Shown piece by piece: positions 38,243 through 47,506 of a DNA stretch of 64,000 bases. A program made the translations under genes and the position numbers. A model generated the notes under the pieces. It worked only from the letters and a program-made list of their open reading frames with translations. It did no database searches and was not told the origin of the DNA. This DNA is from a virus. The stretch is from positions 124,001 to 188,000 of IMG/VR virus record IMGVR_UViG_3300026518_000006. One strand, given 5' to 3'. Within the stretch, counting starts at the first letter, position 1. Every line of letters starts with the position of its first letter.

Positions 38243-39349
38243 TTAAAAGACCTTTTCTGTTACGATACGGAATACCCAACGGTCAGGCACATTTCTTGCC
38301 CACTCGTAATAGAACTCTTCAGTATCGGGGTCTTCTTTCCAAGTTTTGTAGATACTCTGCATAATCTCCATATTGAGAGAGGCAAGGTATGTTGTCAGAA
38401 CATCATATGTTACTTTTGGGTTTTCACCACTTTCGATTTCCGCTTTGATTTTTTGTGCAAGTTCAGAAGCCGAAATTTGCTCCATTTCTTTGGTCATTTT
38501 TCCGATTTTTTCAGCCACTTTTTCTTGTTGTTCACGAGTCTCGATTTTAGCTTTTCCGATAGCTTTGAGGACATCTTCAACTTTCATAACTTTTGCATAG
38601 TCCACATAGAATTGGAAAAATGAAGCCCCAACAGTTTGACCAATTTTTGACTCAATCACTGAGAGTTGCATATTCTCAGGAATAAGGTTAAAGTTCTTCA
38701 TAATATCAGAAAGTTTAGCCCAAGCACGAGGCGTAGCCCCTTTATCTTCAGATTGGTCTTCCGCCATCCAATGGAGTTTGTCAGGGAAATCAGCCAAGAA
38801 GTCGGTGATTACACTTTCAATATTGTTTGCTCGTGCCCACTTCAGCCAACCTTTTACATCTGTCTCGACTTTATAGGTCATAAAACGGTCAAGTAGAGCG
38901 GGGTCAAGCTCATCAGTCTGATATTCGTCAGATGGGTTATCTGCACCAATTACAAGTGTTTCAAGTCCCATTGTATCGACAGGCAGGTGGTGTTCGTGAA
39001 TACGGTGGTCAAGTACCAACTGAAGTGCTGATTGCCGAACTTCAAGCGGTGCTCTTGCAAGCTCATCAAGGAACAGACAACATTGTTTGCCCTGTGCTGA
39101 AGCGTCTTCCATTCTCTTCAACCAAACAGGTTTTGACCAATAAGTTACGCCATCTTTTTCGACTGGCATACCGATAAGGTCTGCTACCTCATTCTGTGAA
39201 AGCATCAAAATTTCAAGGTGGATATCGTTCTCTTTGCAGTACTGTTCGACAACTTTTGATTTACCAATACCGTGAAGTCCAACCATATGTACGGAGTCAC
39301 CTGAAGCCTGTGCCAATTTGAAGATTTTTGTCATATTTGAAATTTTCAT
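38243..39349 (-). CDS. MoxR/CobS-type AAA+ ATPase
   Basis: 368 aa. Walker A VGLHGIGKSKVV (about 23-34), Walker B CCLFLDELARAP (about 88-99), sensor 1 LVIGADNPSDE and an arginine-finger region ALLDRF. The C-terminal 120 residues are helical. MoxR ATPases act as chaperones with VWA-domain partners to insert cofactors or remodel complexes. The likely partner is the VWA/peptidase at 52620-54179, which has the same class of middle promoter. Target unknown. Confidence 0.85.
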   Translation of the reverse strand: MKISNMTKIFKLAQASGDSVHMVGLHGIGKSKVVEQYCKENDIHLEILMLSQNEVADLIGMPVEKDGVTYWSKPVWLKRMEDASAQGKQCCLFLDELARAPLEVRQSALQLVLDHRIHEHHLPVDTMGLETLVIGADNPSDEYQTDELDPALLDRFMTYKVETDVKGWLKWARANNIESVITDFLADFPDKLHWMAEDQSEDKGATPRAWAKLSDIMKNFNLIPENMQLSVIESKIGQTVGASFFQFYVDYAKVMKVEDVLKAIGKAKIETREQQEKVAEKIGKMTKEMEQISASELAQKIKAEIESGENPKVTYDVLTTYLASLNMEIMQSIYKTWKEDPDTEEFYYEWARNVPDRWVFRIVTEKVF

Positions 39350-39382
39350 CTCAATCCTTTTCTTTTGTGTTTTGGTATTAGC

Positions 39383-39405
39383 AGTATAACAGTTTAAACC
39401 TTAAA
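39383..39405 (-). promoter_or_regulatory. Middle-type promoter for the MoxR gene
   Basis: TTTAAGGTTT with TATACT at the 11-nt offset, about 34 bp before the ATG at 39349. Box and spacing match the promoter of the VWA partner gene. Confidence 0.6.
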
Positions 39406-39591
39406 TCTACTTAAAGCTCGTCTAAATATTATTCAAAAGAACTAAGCAGAAGGTCAAAACCTCTCTTGCTATGTGCTATTATAATAAGAATAATCTTTTA
39501 AAGAGCTTAAATTTTAAGTAAATTTCAAAATTTTCTAAAATATTTCGAAATATTCGATAAAACCGATACCAAAAGGAGTTCCTACCTTTAA

Positions 39592-39608
39592 TATAAATAC
39601 TATAAATA
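39592..39608 (+). promoter_or_regulatory. Tandem late promoters for the capsid gene
   Basis: Two TATAAATA octamers (39592-39599, 39601-39608) one base apart, about 30 bp before the ATG at 39639. Doubling fits a need for very high expression. The 288-bp divergent gap to the MoxR gene otherwise holds only the MoxR promoter. Confidence 0.75.
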
Positions 39609-39638
39609 AATAAACCTAAATACTCAAAGGAAAATTAG

Positions 39639-40844
39639 ATGAGTGAAAAAATACTTTTTGAAAATCTTTTAACACAAGTACCTGTATCAGAAACACCCCT
39701 AACTGAAGCAGAACCAAATCACGGCTCAAGCACACAAGATACAGGATATAATATCGATGGTAATACTGATGGCAAAAAATTGGGATTTGCTCGAAGTGTA
39801 GTTTCTAAAACATTACCTGCTCTCCTTTCTTATATCCAACCTATTGAATACCCATCAGGATATATTTTCGGTTTGAGAGCAAGAGGCGGAGTTGATAGCC
39901 CTATTGTTATGAACCCTGATAATATTGAATATCAAGGGACAGCATTACAAACAACTGTTTCTGTAGATGACCCATATGGAGCTAATACAAGCGGTATTAT
40001 GGAACACGGTATAGGTCACAACACAAGACAAGAAATAACAGTAGCCCGTAAATCTATTAACACAGGTATTCGTGAGGTTGTAATCAACACCACTAATGAA
40101 GTAGAGCAGGATATTAAGGCTCTTTTTGGAAGTGATTATACTAAAGCATATGAAGAAATTGAAATAGCAGGCTCAGGTGAAAAGAAATCAGTGGCTAAAT
40201 TTTTCAATGAATTTGCATTTTCTGAAATGGTTAAAAAGACAAATGCAGAGTTTACAAACTTCTTAGAAACTTATGCAAGAAATTTAGGTACTGCTACTTT
40301 AAGTGGAGATGAATCCGAAAAACTTTTGGGTATTATAGGTGAACTTCAAGCGGGTCTTATGAAAGGCAGAAAGAAATTTGGCGGTAGAGTGTGGATGATT
40401 GCCACTCCTATTATTGCGGGTATTCTTTCAGGGTTAAAAGGGGCGTATGACAACACACAAAGTGAATTCAGTGTTGTTAAAAAACCAAATTCGTATGATA
40501 ATACTTATGTGACTACTTTAGGAAACATAGATGTTTATGTATCCCCTTATTTCTCCACTGTTTCGGCAGGAGAAGAAAAAATTATTATGGGCATAGTGGG
40601 CGGACCTAACTCGTCTTCTATCTATTACACCCCTTATAAAGAATATGTTGTGGTTGGTGGTTCAGATATCAATACAGGTCACAACAATTTCTTTTATCGT
40701 GTTAGAGATGATTGGCAGACAAATCCATTAGATACATATGGTGATACACAACCTATACCACCATCAACAGAGGTTCAGCCTGTGCCAAATCAGTCTGATT
40801 TTTTAGTATCTGCAACAATAACATACAATAAACTGCTGTCGTAA
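39639..40844 (+). CDS. gp23-like major capsid protein candidate
   Basis: 401 aa. The segment LPALLSYIQPIEYPSGYIFGLRARG corresponds to the gp23 pattern VQPMxGPTGxIFALR; near the C-terminus YYTPYKEYVV then FFYRVRDDWQTNPLD matches gp23/24 (PYxx...RxRYxxxxNPL). HK97-fold shell protein. Shorter than T4 gp23 (521 aa); an N-terminal propeptide cleavage site is not obvious. Strongest late promoter of the window. It may be gp23 or, less likely, the gp24-type vertex protein. Confidence 0.72.
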   Translation: MSEKILFENLLTQVPVSETPLTEAEPNHGSSTQDTGYNIDGNTDGKKLGFARSVVSKTLPALLSYIQPIEYPSGYIFGLRARGGVDSPIVMNPDNIEYQGTALQTTVSVDDPYGANTSGIMEHGIGHNTRQEITVARKSINTGIREVVINTTNEVEQDIKALFGSDYTKAYEEIEIAGSGEKKSVAKFFNEFAFSEMVKKTNAEFTNFLETYARNLGTATLSGDESEKLLGIIGELQAGLMKGRKKFGGRVWMIATPIIAGILSGLKGAYDNTQSEFSVVKKPNSYDNTYVTTLGNIDVYVSPYFSTVSAGEEKIIMGIVGGPNSSSIYYTPYKEYVVVGGSDINTGHNNFFYRVRDDWQTNPLDTYGDTQPIPPSTEVQPVPNQSDFLVSATITYNKLLS

Positions 40845-40853
40845 GGGGTCGCT

Positions 40854-41813
40854 ATGGACTCTTTGGTTTTAGCACAGATAAAAGAAAATTCAAACATAAA
40901 TGAAAACAGTAATAGTGGCGATATAGCCACTATTCAAGGTTTTATTGGTAAGCTGATAGATGAAAAATACAACACCTCATTAATGTATCAGGTTGCTGAA
41001 GTGTTGCCGATACAAAGTAGCTTTGGTAGTGTATATGCCTCAAAACGAAATTATGGAACAAGTAGTTTTGAAATAGTTAGAAAAGATATACACACAAAAA
41101 CTTACACTATTGACACAGGGTACACACAAGAAGTTTGGCAGGATATACAAAAACTTTTTGGAAAAAGAGCTATTCAACAATCTTCAAATATTTTAGGTGG
41201 ATTGAGTGCCGAAGAAGAAAATTACACACTTATAAACTTTTTATTTAATGAAAGTTTAAACAAGCCCGACTTAGAAGTAAATGTAAATAATAGTGCTTGG
41301 GTTACTTCACAAATATCAATGAGAGTTGCTGAGAGTGTTATCGAAATGAATAGATTCGGGTTTAAGTCTTTAGATAGTTTTTGTATTCTATCACCTAAAT
41401 GGGCTTCAGCTTTTTTAGGAACCGCCTCTTATGTCAAAAGTGACAAAGAAAGTGCAGGAGGTAATAGCACATTATTTGTCGGTAGATATGGAAGAACCGA
41501 CTTCTATGTAAATCCTTTCAGAAACGAAAGTAAAATGTTCAACAGTGATTTCAATGATGATTATGCAAACCCAAATGGTGATAGTGGTAATAGAGATGAC
41601 TATTGTTATGTGGGTCTTAAAAGTAGTGTAAGTGGCGAGAGTTCTGTGGTATTTTCACCTTATTTGTATGAAGGTAATATGGTGCCTGACCCTGAAACTG
41701 GAGCAAATAAATTGTTTATATATAATCGATATGGGTTGACTACAAATCCCCTGCATACACCCATAGAAGGGAAGAGTATGCTTCATAAATTTTTAATTAA
41801 GGAAGCACCGTAA
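40854..41813 (+). CDS. Second gp23/gp24-like capsid protein
   Basis: 319 aa. Shares the late HK97-type pattern with the preceding gene: SSVVFSPYLYEGNMV, then KLFIYNRYGLTTNPLHTP. Middle region LDSFCILSPKWASAFLGTAS resembles the gp23 A-domain segment. Candidate vertex (gp24-like) or minor capsid paralogue. Follows by 9 bp with AAGGGG ribosome site; its TAA overlaps the ATG of the next gene. Confidence 0.6.
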   Translation: MDSLVLAQIKENSNINENSNSGDIATIQGFIGKLIDEKYNTSLMYQVAEVLPIQSSFGSVYASKRNYGTSSFEIVRKDIHTKTYTIDTGYTQEVWQDIQKLFGKRAIQQSSNILGGLSAEEENYTLINFLFNESLNKPDLEVNVNNSAWVTSQISMRVAESVIEMNRFGFKSLDSFCILSPKWASAFLGTASYVKSDKESAGGNSTLFVGRYGRTDFYVNPFRNESKMFNSDFNDDYANPNGDSGNRDDYCYVGLKSSVSGESSVVFSPYLYEGNMVPDPETGANKLFIYNRYGLTTNPLHTPIEGKSMLHKFLIKEAP

Positions 41814-42283
41814 TGTCAAGTAATAATAACCTGAAAGACCAAGTATTAGCTTTATTTCCTGATAATAATAATTTCGAAATAACTGCTCAAGATATGCGGT
41901 TATATATTGAAGCAATATTTGGTGATAAAGAAGTTGTGATAATTAAAATAAAACAAATGTCGGATTTAGCCTTTAATAATTCAAGAATATATGAAGGTTC
42001 AATGGTGGTAATATATAATGATGCTAATCCTGATAGGGTGGGTATATATCTGAGTAAAGTAAATCAGCCCACTGTAGAAACTGACCTTATTCAAGTAACA
42101 AGAATAGGACAGGGGACATCATTTAGAGGTCATTGGGATGCTTCTACAAATATACCCACTCTATCAGATGGAATAGGAGTGAACGGGGATTATTACATTG
42201 TTTCTGTGGCAGGTACTCAAGATTTAGGTTCAGGTGCTATTGACTTTCAACTTGGAGTAGTGATGTTTGGACATCAGCTATAA
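41813..42283 (+). CDS. Virion protein with shared LFPDNNNxEIT N-terminal module, 156 aa
   Basis: N-terminus DQVLALFPDNNNFEITAQDM...EAIFGDKE is shared with the proteins at 42431 and 47984 and is probably a common attachment module. The rest (GTSFRGHWDASTNIPTLSDG) resembles carbohydrate-binding or fibre-type modules often found in phage tail proteins. Likely part of the tail or neck fibre apparatus, or a capsid decoration. Confidence 0.6.
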   Translation: MSSNNNLKDQVLALFPDNNNFEITAQDMRLYIEAIFGDKEVVIIKIKQMSDLAFNNSRIYEGSMVVIYNDANPDRVGIYLSKVNQPTVETDLIQVTRIGQGTSFRGHWDASTNIPTLSDGIGVNGDYYIVSVAGTQDLGSGAIDFQLGVVMFGHQL

Positions 42284-42396
42284 CGGTTATGCAAGACATC
42301 AAAAATGGGTTAGAGCCATTCCCCACTCACGAAGAGCTGATACAAAAAATACCCCCTGCCCTTTAGGTGATATCCCAACCTAAAAACTCACGCCCT

Positions 42397-42404
42397 TATA
42401 AATA
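42397..42404 (+). promoter_or_regulatory. Late promoter TATAAATA
   Basis: Exact octamer 26 bp before the ATG at 42431. A weak hairpin (TTTAGG...CCTAAA, 42362-42384) just upstream may terminate the preceding transcript. Confidence 0.68.
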
Positions 42405-42430
42405 AGATAATTAAACTTATAAGGGTTTCT

Positions 42431-42964
42431 ATGACTAATAATAACAATAAACAACGACTACTTAATCTGTTTGCTGATAATATCAATGGAGAGATTACAG
42501 CGGGAACTTTGAGAGATTTTATCGAAACCATCTTTGATGACAAAGAAGAAAATATCATATTGTTCGACAGCTTAGAAGCTTTTGAGTATGCCCCTGCTGA
42601 ACAAAGAGAAAAAATTTATGAAGGCTCTTTTGTAGCTATAACAAACTCTTCAGACGAAGAAAATGGTTTATATCTTTCTCTTATGAATCAACCTCAACAA
42701 AGAGAATTCTTAAAGCAAATTTCAAGTAATTCAAAATTATCAAAAGCTACCGTTAATTATGTAGAGTACACAGCTCAAGACGGTCAGTATCTTTTCAATG
42801 TTGAATATTCAGACAATCTTGTTGAAGTATATGTAGATGGCAATAAGCGTCCTGCCTCAAGAGTTCAATTAAATAGTACTCCTACAAATAATGGGACAAG
42901 TGTAATTCTTTTAGACCCTGCTTTTGCGGGTCAATTAGTAGAGATAAGAGCTACTGTATTATAA
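42431..42964 (+). CDS. Virion protein with shared N-terminal module, 177 aa
   Basis: N-terminus RLLNLFADNINGEITAGTLR...ETIFDDKE is the shared module. The C-terminal 70 residues (TAQDGQYLFNVEYSDNLVEV, VDGNKRPASRVQLNST) form a small beta domain seen in phage fibre proteins (xxFxVxYxxxxVxVYxNG). A similar domain appears at the end of the 603-aa protein (VYLNGVMKVSP). Confidence 0.6.
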   Translation: MTNNNNKQRLLNLFADNINGEITAGTLRDFIETIFDDKEENIILFDSLEAFEYAPAEQREKIYEGSFVAITNSSDEENGLYLSLMNQPQQREFLKQISSNSKLSKATVNYVEYTAQDGQYLFNVEYSDNLVEVYVDGNKRPASRVQLNSTPTNNGTSVILLDPAFAGQLVEIRATVL

Positions 42965-42973
42965 GGATTACTT

Positions 42974-43552
42974 ATGCAAATTGTAAAGAGCAACGGTATA
43001 GGTGTAGACTATGAAAAAAGCATAGAACAAGGCGCAATTTTTATTAGTGGCGGTACTTTTTCGGGTATGAGTTTTGTAGGAAATTTTGAGCCTGTTATTA
43101 CTGATATTGATTGTGTTTCAGAGGGAGAACATTACATACAAGTCTATGTGAATCCGAAAACAGGTCAGGTTTTTTTAGAGGACAAGCCTGTATCTGAAAG
43201 CTATATTCCTCAAACATTGCACATTGGTGGGTTGTCTGTGATTTGTGATGGATGTGGTAATTACAAAATCAAAGAAGAAATACTACCTGAAAATCCCTGC
43301 ATAGTATATGCAAGACCATTCTCAAGTGCTTTTGATATCAGCTTTAATAAAAAACAAGCACAATATGACATCTGCTCAATTATGGTCGGTGAAAAGGAAT
43401 TCAGTAAAGACTATAATTGTGACTATGCTATCCAAGGTACAGATACTATTTGTCCTGAAGAGTTTGCGTTATTTAATGGCAATACTTCGCTAATTAATGG
43501 TAATACAGAATTAGATGATGGAAATAGACCAAACCCAAACCAAAACCCATAA
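42974..43552 (+). CDS. Putative structural protein, 192 aa
   Basis: Not recognised. Beta-rich, with FISGGTFSGMSFVGNFEPVI and a Cys-containing segment (VICDGCGNYKIKEE). The C-terminus has Asn/Gly/Leu-rich short repeats (FNGNTSLINGNTELDDGN). Lies in the late operon between module proteins and a long fibre gene. Confidence 0.55.
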   Translation: MQIVKSNGIGVDYEKSIEQGAIFISGGTFSGMSFVGNFEPVITDIDCVSEGEHYIQVYVNPKTGQVFLEDKPVSESYIPQTLHIGGLSVICDGCGNYKIKEEILPENPCIVYARPFSSAFDISFNKKQAQYDICSIMVGEKEFSKDYNCDYAIQGTDTICPEEFALFNGNTSLINGNTELDDGNRPNPNQNP

Positions 43553-43563
43553 AGGAAATAAAA

Positions 43564-45375
43564 ATGGCTATGACAGGAATTATCCAAAGATATGGAACCA
43601 AACAAGAGTTAACTGATGCAAATCACGGAAATGACAGACCAAGACAGGGAGAACTTGTATTTGCAACCGATACAGGTGAATTTGGATATTTAGACGAGTA
43701 TTCAAATCTTACTTGGATTAACTTTAAAGAGTATTTTAAAAAAGATGATTTTGTTAGTGTAGGTGGTGATGCTTCAGACGCAGGAAAACCAGTAAAGCTT
43801 AATAGCAGTGGTTACATTGATGAGAGTATGGTGAAAAAACACGCATACCAATTAATAGACGAGTTTACACCAGTTGTAGGAATGGGAACTGAATACCCCG
43901 ATACAACAGGTCAAGAAGTGGGCTCTTTTTGGGTTATCAAGGGTGTAGATTCTATTGATGGATTTAGATTTAGTTATGGTGATTTAAATGGAGAAACGGT
44001 TTACAACGGAGATAATATTATTATCGCAGAACAAGGGTGGCTGATTGTAAGAGGAGCAGTAAACCCTGAAGCATATTATAAACTCGATGGTAGTAAAGCG
44101 ATTATTGCGGATTTTAATGCAGGTGGCTTTAAAGTGTCAAATATGGCTGATGGAGTTGCTTTAGATGATGGGGTTACAGTCGCTCAATGGAATACGAAGT
44201 TCGATGGTCTTTCTTCAAGTGGTATGATGAAAATAGAGGAGGGTGCTGATTTTGTAGTCAGTGGCTCAAACGATAACTTGTTTGGGTATGGGATAGTATC
44301 TGCAACAGACCCTTTATTTCCAAACGGAGTGGTTATTAATATCGGTACAAGTACATCTGCTATTGATATACACAGTACACTATTTAAACCACTTAAACTC
44401 AAAAATGATACTGCTATTCAGGCTTGGGACAATACTTACAATAGTGTAAAGAATTTGGTGAGTAGAACTCCGCAAGACCCCAATATATCAGGCGATTATA
44501 ATAATGATATTCATATAGGTGATTCAGATGTCTTAACAGCCATTAGAGCTACTTCAGGTTTTGACCCTGTTGTAAGAAAAGGTGTATATGGTGATACAAT
44601 TGACTATAAACTTTATACTACTGAGCATTTTGATATAGCAGACTATTATACAAAATCTGAAATTAACACCAATAACTATACAAAACTTGAGACAGATAAT
44701 AAATTTGCAGCGAAGGTTGCGCTTACAGCAGGATTGAATACAAAATTGGATTTACCACAAGGAACGCAACAACCTCTATATGCCGTTACATCTAATTCAG
44801 CCAATAATGGTATTGTGTGGACATTGATAGATAAAACTTTTGTTGGGCTTGGTAATGTAGAAAACCTATCTCCTGCCGATATGCCGATTTCAACACAACA
44901 AAAATCATATGTTGATGGTCACGCATTAGATATAAATAACCCTCACGGTGTAACAAAAGCCCAAATTGGTTTAGACCAAGTTGATAACACATCTGATATC
45001 AATAAACCTATTTCTACAGCTACACAAACAGCTTTAGATGGCAAAGAGGATAGTCTTGGAAATCCATCTGTTGATGGCGCATACCTAACCTCTTTGAGTG
45101 ACGGCAATAGAGTTTGGCAAGAAGTAACAAAAGCACATTTTGGTGGCGATGGGACTAACAATACATTCACAATCACAGGAGTTAATTTAGAGGGTATTGA
45201 AATAAATGTATATCTAAATGGAGTTATGAAAGTGTCACCTCAAGCCGAAAGTGCAGTATCTTCGCTTACAGCTGAGTATACAGCATCTAATAATGGGGCT
45301 GATACCAATATTACAATTTCAGCAGTTCCTTCCAATGGTGATTGGATTATGGTCGAATATAAAGCAAATGCTTAA
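43564..45375 (+). CDS. Tail-fibre or adhesin-type protein, 603 aa
   Basis: N-terminal module TGIIQRYGTKQELTDAN, GELVFATDTGEFGYLD is the phage fibre attachment type also present at 45405. Long beta-rich body, a short coiled-coil stretch (YTKSEINTNNYTKLETDNKF), the fibre linker VDGHALDINNPHGVTKAQIG, and a C-terminal domain with TFTITGVNLEGIEINVYLNG. The NPHxVTKAQ(I/V)GL linker is frequent in receptor-binding fibres of Gram-negative phages. Confidence 0.75.
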   Translation: MAMTGIIQRYGTKQELTDANHGNDRPRQGELVFATDTGEFGYLDEYSNLTWINFKEYFKKDDFVSVGGDASDAGKPVKLNSSGYIDESMVKKHAYQLIDEFTPVVGMGTEYPDTTGQEVGSFWVIKGVDSIDGFRFSYGDLNGETVYNGDNIIIAEQGWLIVRGAVNPEAYYKLDGSKAIIADFNAGGFKVSNMADGVALDDGVTVAQWNTKFDGLSSSGMMKIEEGADFVVSGSNDNLFGYGIVSATDPLFPNGVVINIGTSTSAIDIHSTLFKPLKLKNDTAIQAWDNTYNSVKNLVSRTPQDPNISGDYNNDIHIGDSDVLTAIRATSGFDPVVRKGVYGDTIDYKLYTTEHFDIADYYTKSEINTNNYTKLETDNKFAAKVALTAGLNTKLDLPQGTQQPLYAVTSNSANNGIVWTLIDKTFVGLGNVENLSPADMPISTQQKSYVDGHALDINNPHGVTKAQIGLDQVDNTSDINKPISTATQTALDGKEDSLGNPSVDGAYLTSLSDGNRVWQEVTKAHFGGDGTNNTFTITGVNLEGIEINVYLNGVMKVSPQAESAVSSLTAEYTASNNGADTNITISAVPSNGDWIMVEYKANA

Positions 45376-45376
45376 T

Positions 45377-45384
45377 TATAAATA
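45377..45384 (+). promoter_or_regulatory. Late promoter TATAAATA
   Basis: Exact octamer directly after the stop of the 603-aa gene and 20 bp before the ATG at 45405. Confidence 0.68.
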
Positions 45385-45404
45385 ATAAATAAAAGGAAAT
45401 AAAT

Positions 45405-45932
45405 ATGGCTCAAACAGGAATTTTACAACGAAGAGATATAAAGGCTAATTTAATAGCTAATCCTCCCATTGATGGGGAGATAGTATACGCAACCGATACA
45501 GATGAGCACGGTTTTGTAAATAACGGAACTTTGTATTGGAAAAAATTCGATATGCTTCAACCTATTGTAACTGTGGATGCTCCACCTACGGGTCTTGAAA
45601 ATGACCCTATAGGAACTGTTTATCTTGTTGTGTCCAACATAAGAAGCATACAAATTACTCCAAGAAATCCTGAAATGAATACAGATAAAGGAGTTGCTGA
45701 GCCTATACAATTTACAGCCACGGCTACTTATGGTGATGGAAGTAATAGTGATGTCACTACTGATGTCTCTTGGACTTCAAGTGATACAAACATTGTAACT
45801 ATTAATCAAACAGGGTTGGCTGAGTTTGTTTATGGAGATAGATATGGTGGTGTCGTTACAATAACTGCAAGTATCAATGGTATTGTAGATTCAGTAGATA
45901 TTAACATATGGTATAATAGAATAATATTATAA
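45405..45932 (+). CDS. Short fibre-like protein with Ig-like (BIG2) domain, 175 aa
   Basis: Residues 1-50 are the TGILQRRDIKANL...GEIVYATDTDEHGF module shared with the 603-aa protein. Residues about 80-170 are a BIG2 Ig-like domain (IQFTATATYGDGSNSDVTTD, WTSSDTNIVTINQTGLA). Likely a virion surface protein. Confidence 0.65.
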   Translation: MAQTGILQRRDIKANLIANPPIDGEIVYATDTDEHGFVNNGTLYWKKFDMLQPIVTVDAPPTGLENDPIGTVYLVVSNIRSIQITPRNPEMNTDKGVAEPIQFTATATYGDGSNSDVTTDVSWTSSDTNIVTINQTGLAEFVYGDRYGGVVTITASINGIVDSVDINIWYNRIIL

Positions 45933-45950
45933 AGAACAAAAGGAATCAAT

Positions 45951-46145
45951 ATGCCAAAAATACCAAATAGTTATATAAAATCAGAAGACGGTAGCATTAA
46001 AAGAGTTATTGAAATATATCAAAAAGATAGTGATTCAACAGTTGTAAAAATGATGGACGGGTTTACGAAGATTTCGGAAAGAGAAGTGAAATCGTTTTGT
46101 ATTGAAACTAAGCCTAAATTTTATTTAGAATTAACAATAAATTAA
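45951..46145 (+). CDS. Unknown small late protein, 64 aa
   Basis: Not recognised. MPKIPNSYIKSEDGSIKRVI, EIYQKDSDSTVVKMMDGFTK looks like a small beta-rich chaperone or connector. Lies within the late plus-strand operon with AAAAGGAATCAAT ribosome site. Confidence 0.52.
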   Translation: MPKIPNSYIKSEDGSIKRVIEIYQKDSDSTVVKMMDGFTKISEREVKSFCIETKPKFYLELTIN

Positions 46146-46154
46146 GGATTGAAT

Positions 46155-46424
46155 ATGAACAATAACACTTCTTACCAGTTACCATCTACTGGTGAAATAG
46201 GAATACATTTTTTTGTTGTATACCCTGACGGTAGTACCGATTATATTACAAACTCTCAAGATTTAGTAAATTTGAGTATCGACAAAGGAGATGGTGTTTT
46301 TATTGAATATAGAGATGTGTCCTATGTTAATTTTACTCCTGTTGGACAAAAAGTAATTATAAAAAGCAATTCTGATATTCAAAATTTTAAACTAATTGAA
46401 CCATTTGATAAAAAAGGACAGTGA
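46155..46424 (+). CDS. Unknown late protein, 89 aa
   Basis: ATG at 46155 has AAGGATTGA ahead of it; a TTG six bases upstream is also open. Beta-rich: LPSTGEIGIHFFVVYPDGST, VFIEYRDVSYVNFTPVGQKV. Its TGA overlaps the ATG of the leucine-rich-repeat-like gene, so the two are coupled; it may be its attachment subunit or chaperone. Not recognised. Confidence 0.55.
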   Translation: MNNNTSYQLPSTGEIGIHFFVVYPDGSTDYITNSQDLVNLSIDKGDGVFIEYRDVSYVNFTPVGQKVIIKSNSDIQNFKLIEPFDKKGQ

Positions 46425-47489
46425 ATGATTATAGAAGCAAAACTATTAAATGGTTCGACTCTGCAATCTTTAGAGAGCAGTTTTGAGCGATTATCAGATA
46501 TAAATAGTATTGTTATCACCAATACTCCGAATGTAAAATTTTTATCACATTGCTTTTATTTCGATACAAATTTATCAGATATATTTATTGATTATAAGAG
46601 TATTCCAAAAATATCAGGTAATGGACTTGACGGTACTTTTTTTAATACACGGTCTTTATATGAGGGGTTTTTTGATGATTTTATATCCAATAGAGACACA
46701 AGTGAGCTGAATAGTTTAAAAGAAACCTTTAAATATTCAAATCTTATCATATCTCCTTTTGATACTTCCAATGTTGAAGACATACAGAGTTGTTTTTATG
46801 GTGCAAGAGAGATAAAAGGAGGGTGGAATTTTGATAATGTAATAGACGCTTCCTACGCCTTTTCTAATTGCAATAGCTCTACTTTTCCTGTTATAAATTT
46901 TCCAAATTGTACCAATTTCTATTCCACTTGGGCTTATTCGCAATTCACAAGTTTCCCTACTATTGATGTGTCTAACGGTGTGGATTTTGGAAGAGCTTGG
47001 GGCGATTCAACATTAAATAGTTTCCCATCTGATACCAACGGTGTATGTACTCTTGATTTTGGCAATGCTACAAATATGGATAATTGTTTTATAAGAGTAG
47101 GTGTAGCTAATATGCCAAAATTAAACATTAACACCAACAAATATTGTAGTATAGATAATATATTTTATTCATCAAATATGATAACTTTTGGTGGGTTTAA
47201 TAGTGATGCTAAAATAGTTGGTTATAAAGGTGTATTCGTATATTCAGAGTTATTAGAGTGTATAGACGGGGATTTGCCAAGATGCTCAACAGGTGTATAT
47301 TGGCAAGCGTTTGACGGTTGTGAAAGACTAAGAAGTATTAGAAGTATAGACACAACAGGGTTAACTAGTTCAGATTATATGTTTAATGGTTGTACTTCAC
47401 TAGTAGCACCAAACACTACAGAGCAACAGCAATTGACGGTAGCAGGCGGTGCAGTTTATTTTTCAGGAATTGATTGTTCTGCAAAATAA
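46425..47489 (+). CDS. BspA-like leucine-rich-repeat (DUF285-type) adhesin, 354 aa
   Basis: Irregular LRR repeats with recurring SLKETFKYSNLIISPFDTSN, DASYAFSNCNSSTFPVINF, SSDYMFNGCTSLVAPNT: the F.(N/G)C..L and FDTSNV patterns of BspA/DUF285 surface proteins. Such repeats usually make a right-handed solenoid that binds proteins or cells. In a phage it is a plausible receptor-binding tip. Coupled by overlap to the 89-aa gene. Confidence 0.68.
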   Translation: MIIEAKLLNGSTLQSLESSFERLSDINSIVITNTPNVKFLSHCFYFDTNLSDIFIDYKSIPKISGNGLDGTFFNTRSLYEGFFDDFISNRDTSELNSLKETFKYSNLIISPFDTSNVEDIQSCFYGAREIKGGWNFDNVIDASYAFSNCNSSTFPVINFPNCTNFYSTWAYSQFTSFPTIDVSNGVDFGRAWGDSTLNSFPSDTNGVCTLDFGNATNMDNCFIRVGVANMPKLNINTNKYCSIDNIFYSSNMITFGGFNSDAKIVGYKGVFVYSELLECIDGDLPRCSTGVYWQAFDGCERLRSIRSIDTTGLTSSDYMFNGCTSLVAPNTTEQQQLTVAGGAVYFSGIDCSAK

Positions 47490-47506
47490 GTTAAATAAGG
47501 ATAGAA

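Noticed and set aside
42290-42366. 25-codon ORF between 42284 and 42430
   Set aside because: No ribosome site, no distinctive sequence and it overlaps a probable terminator hairpin.
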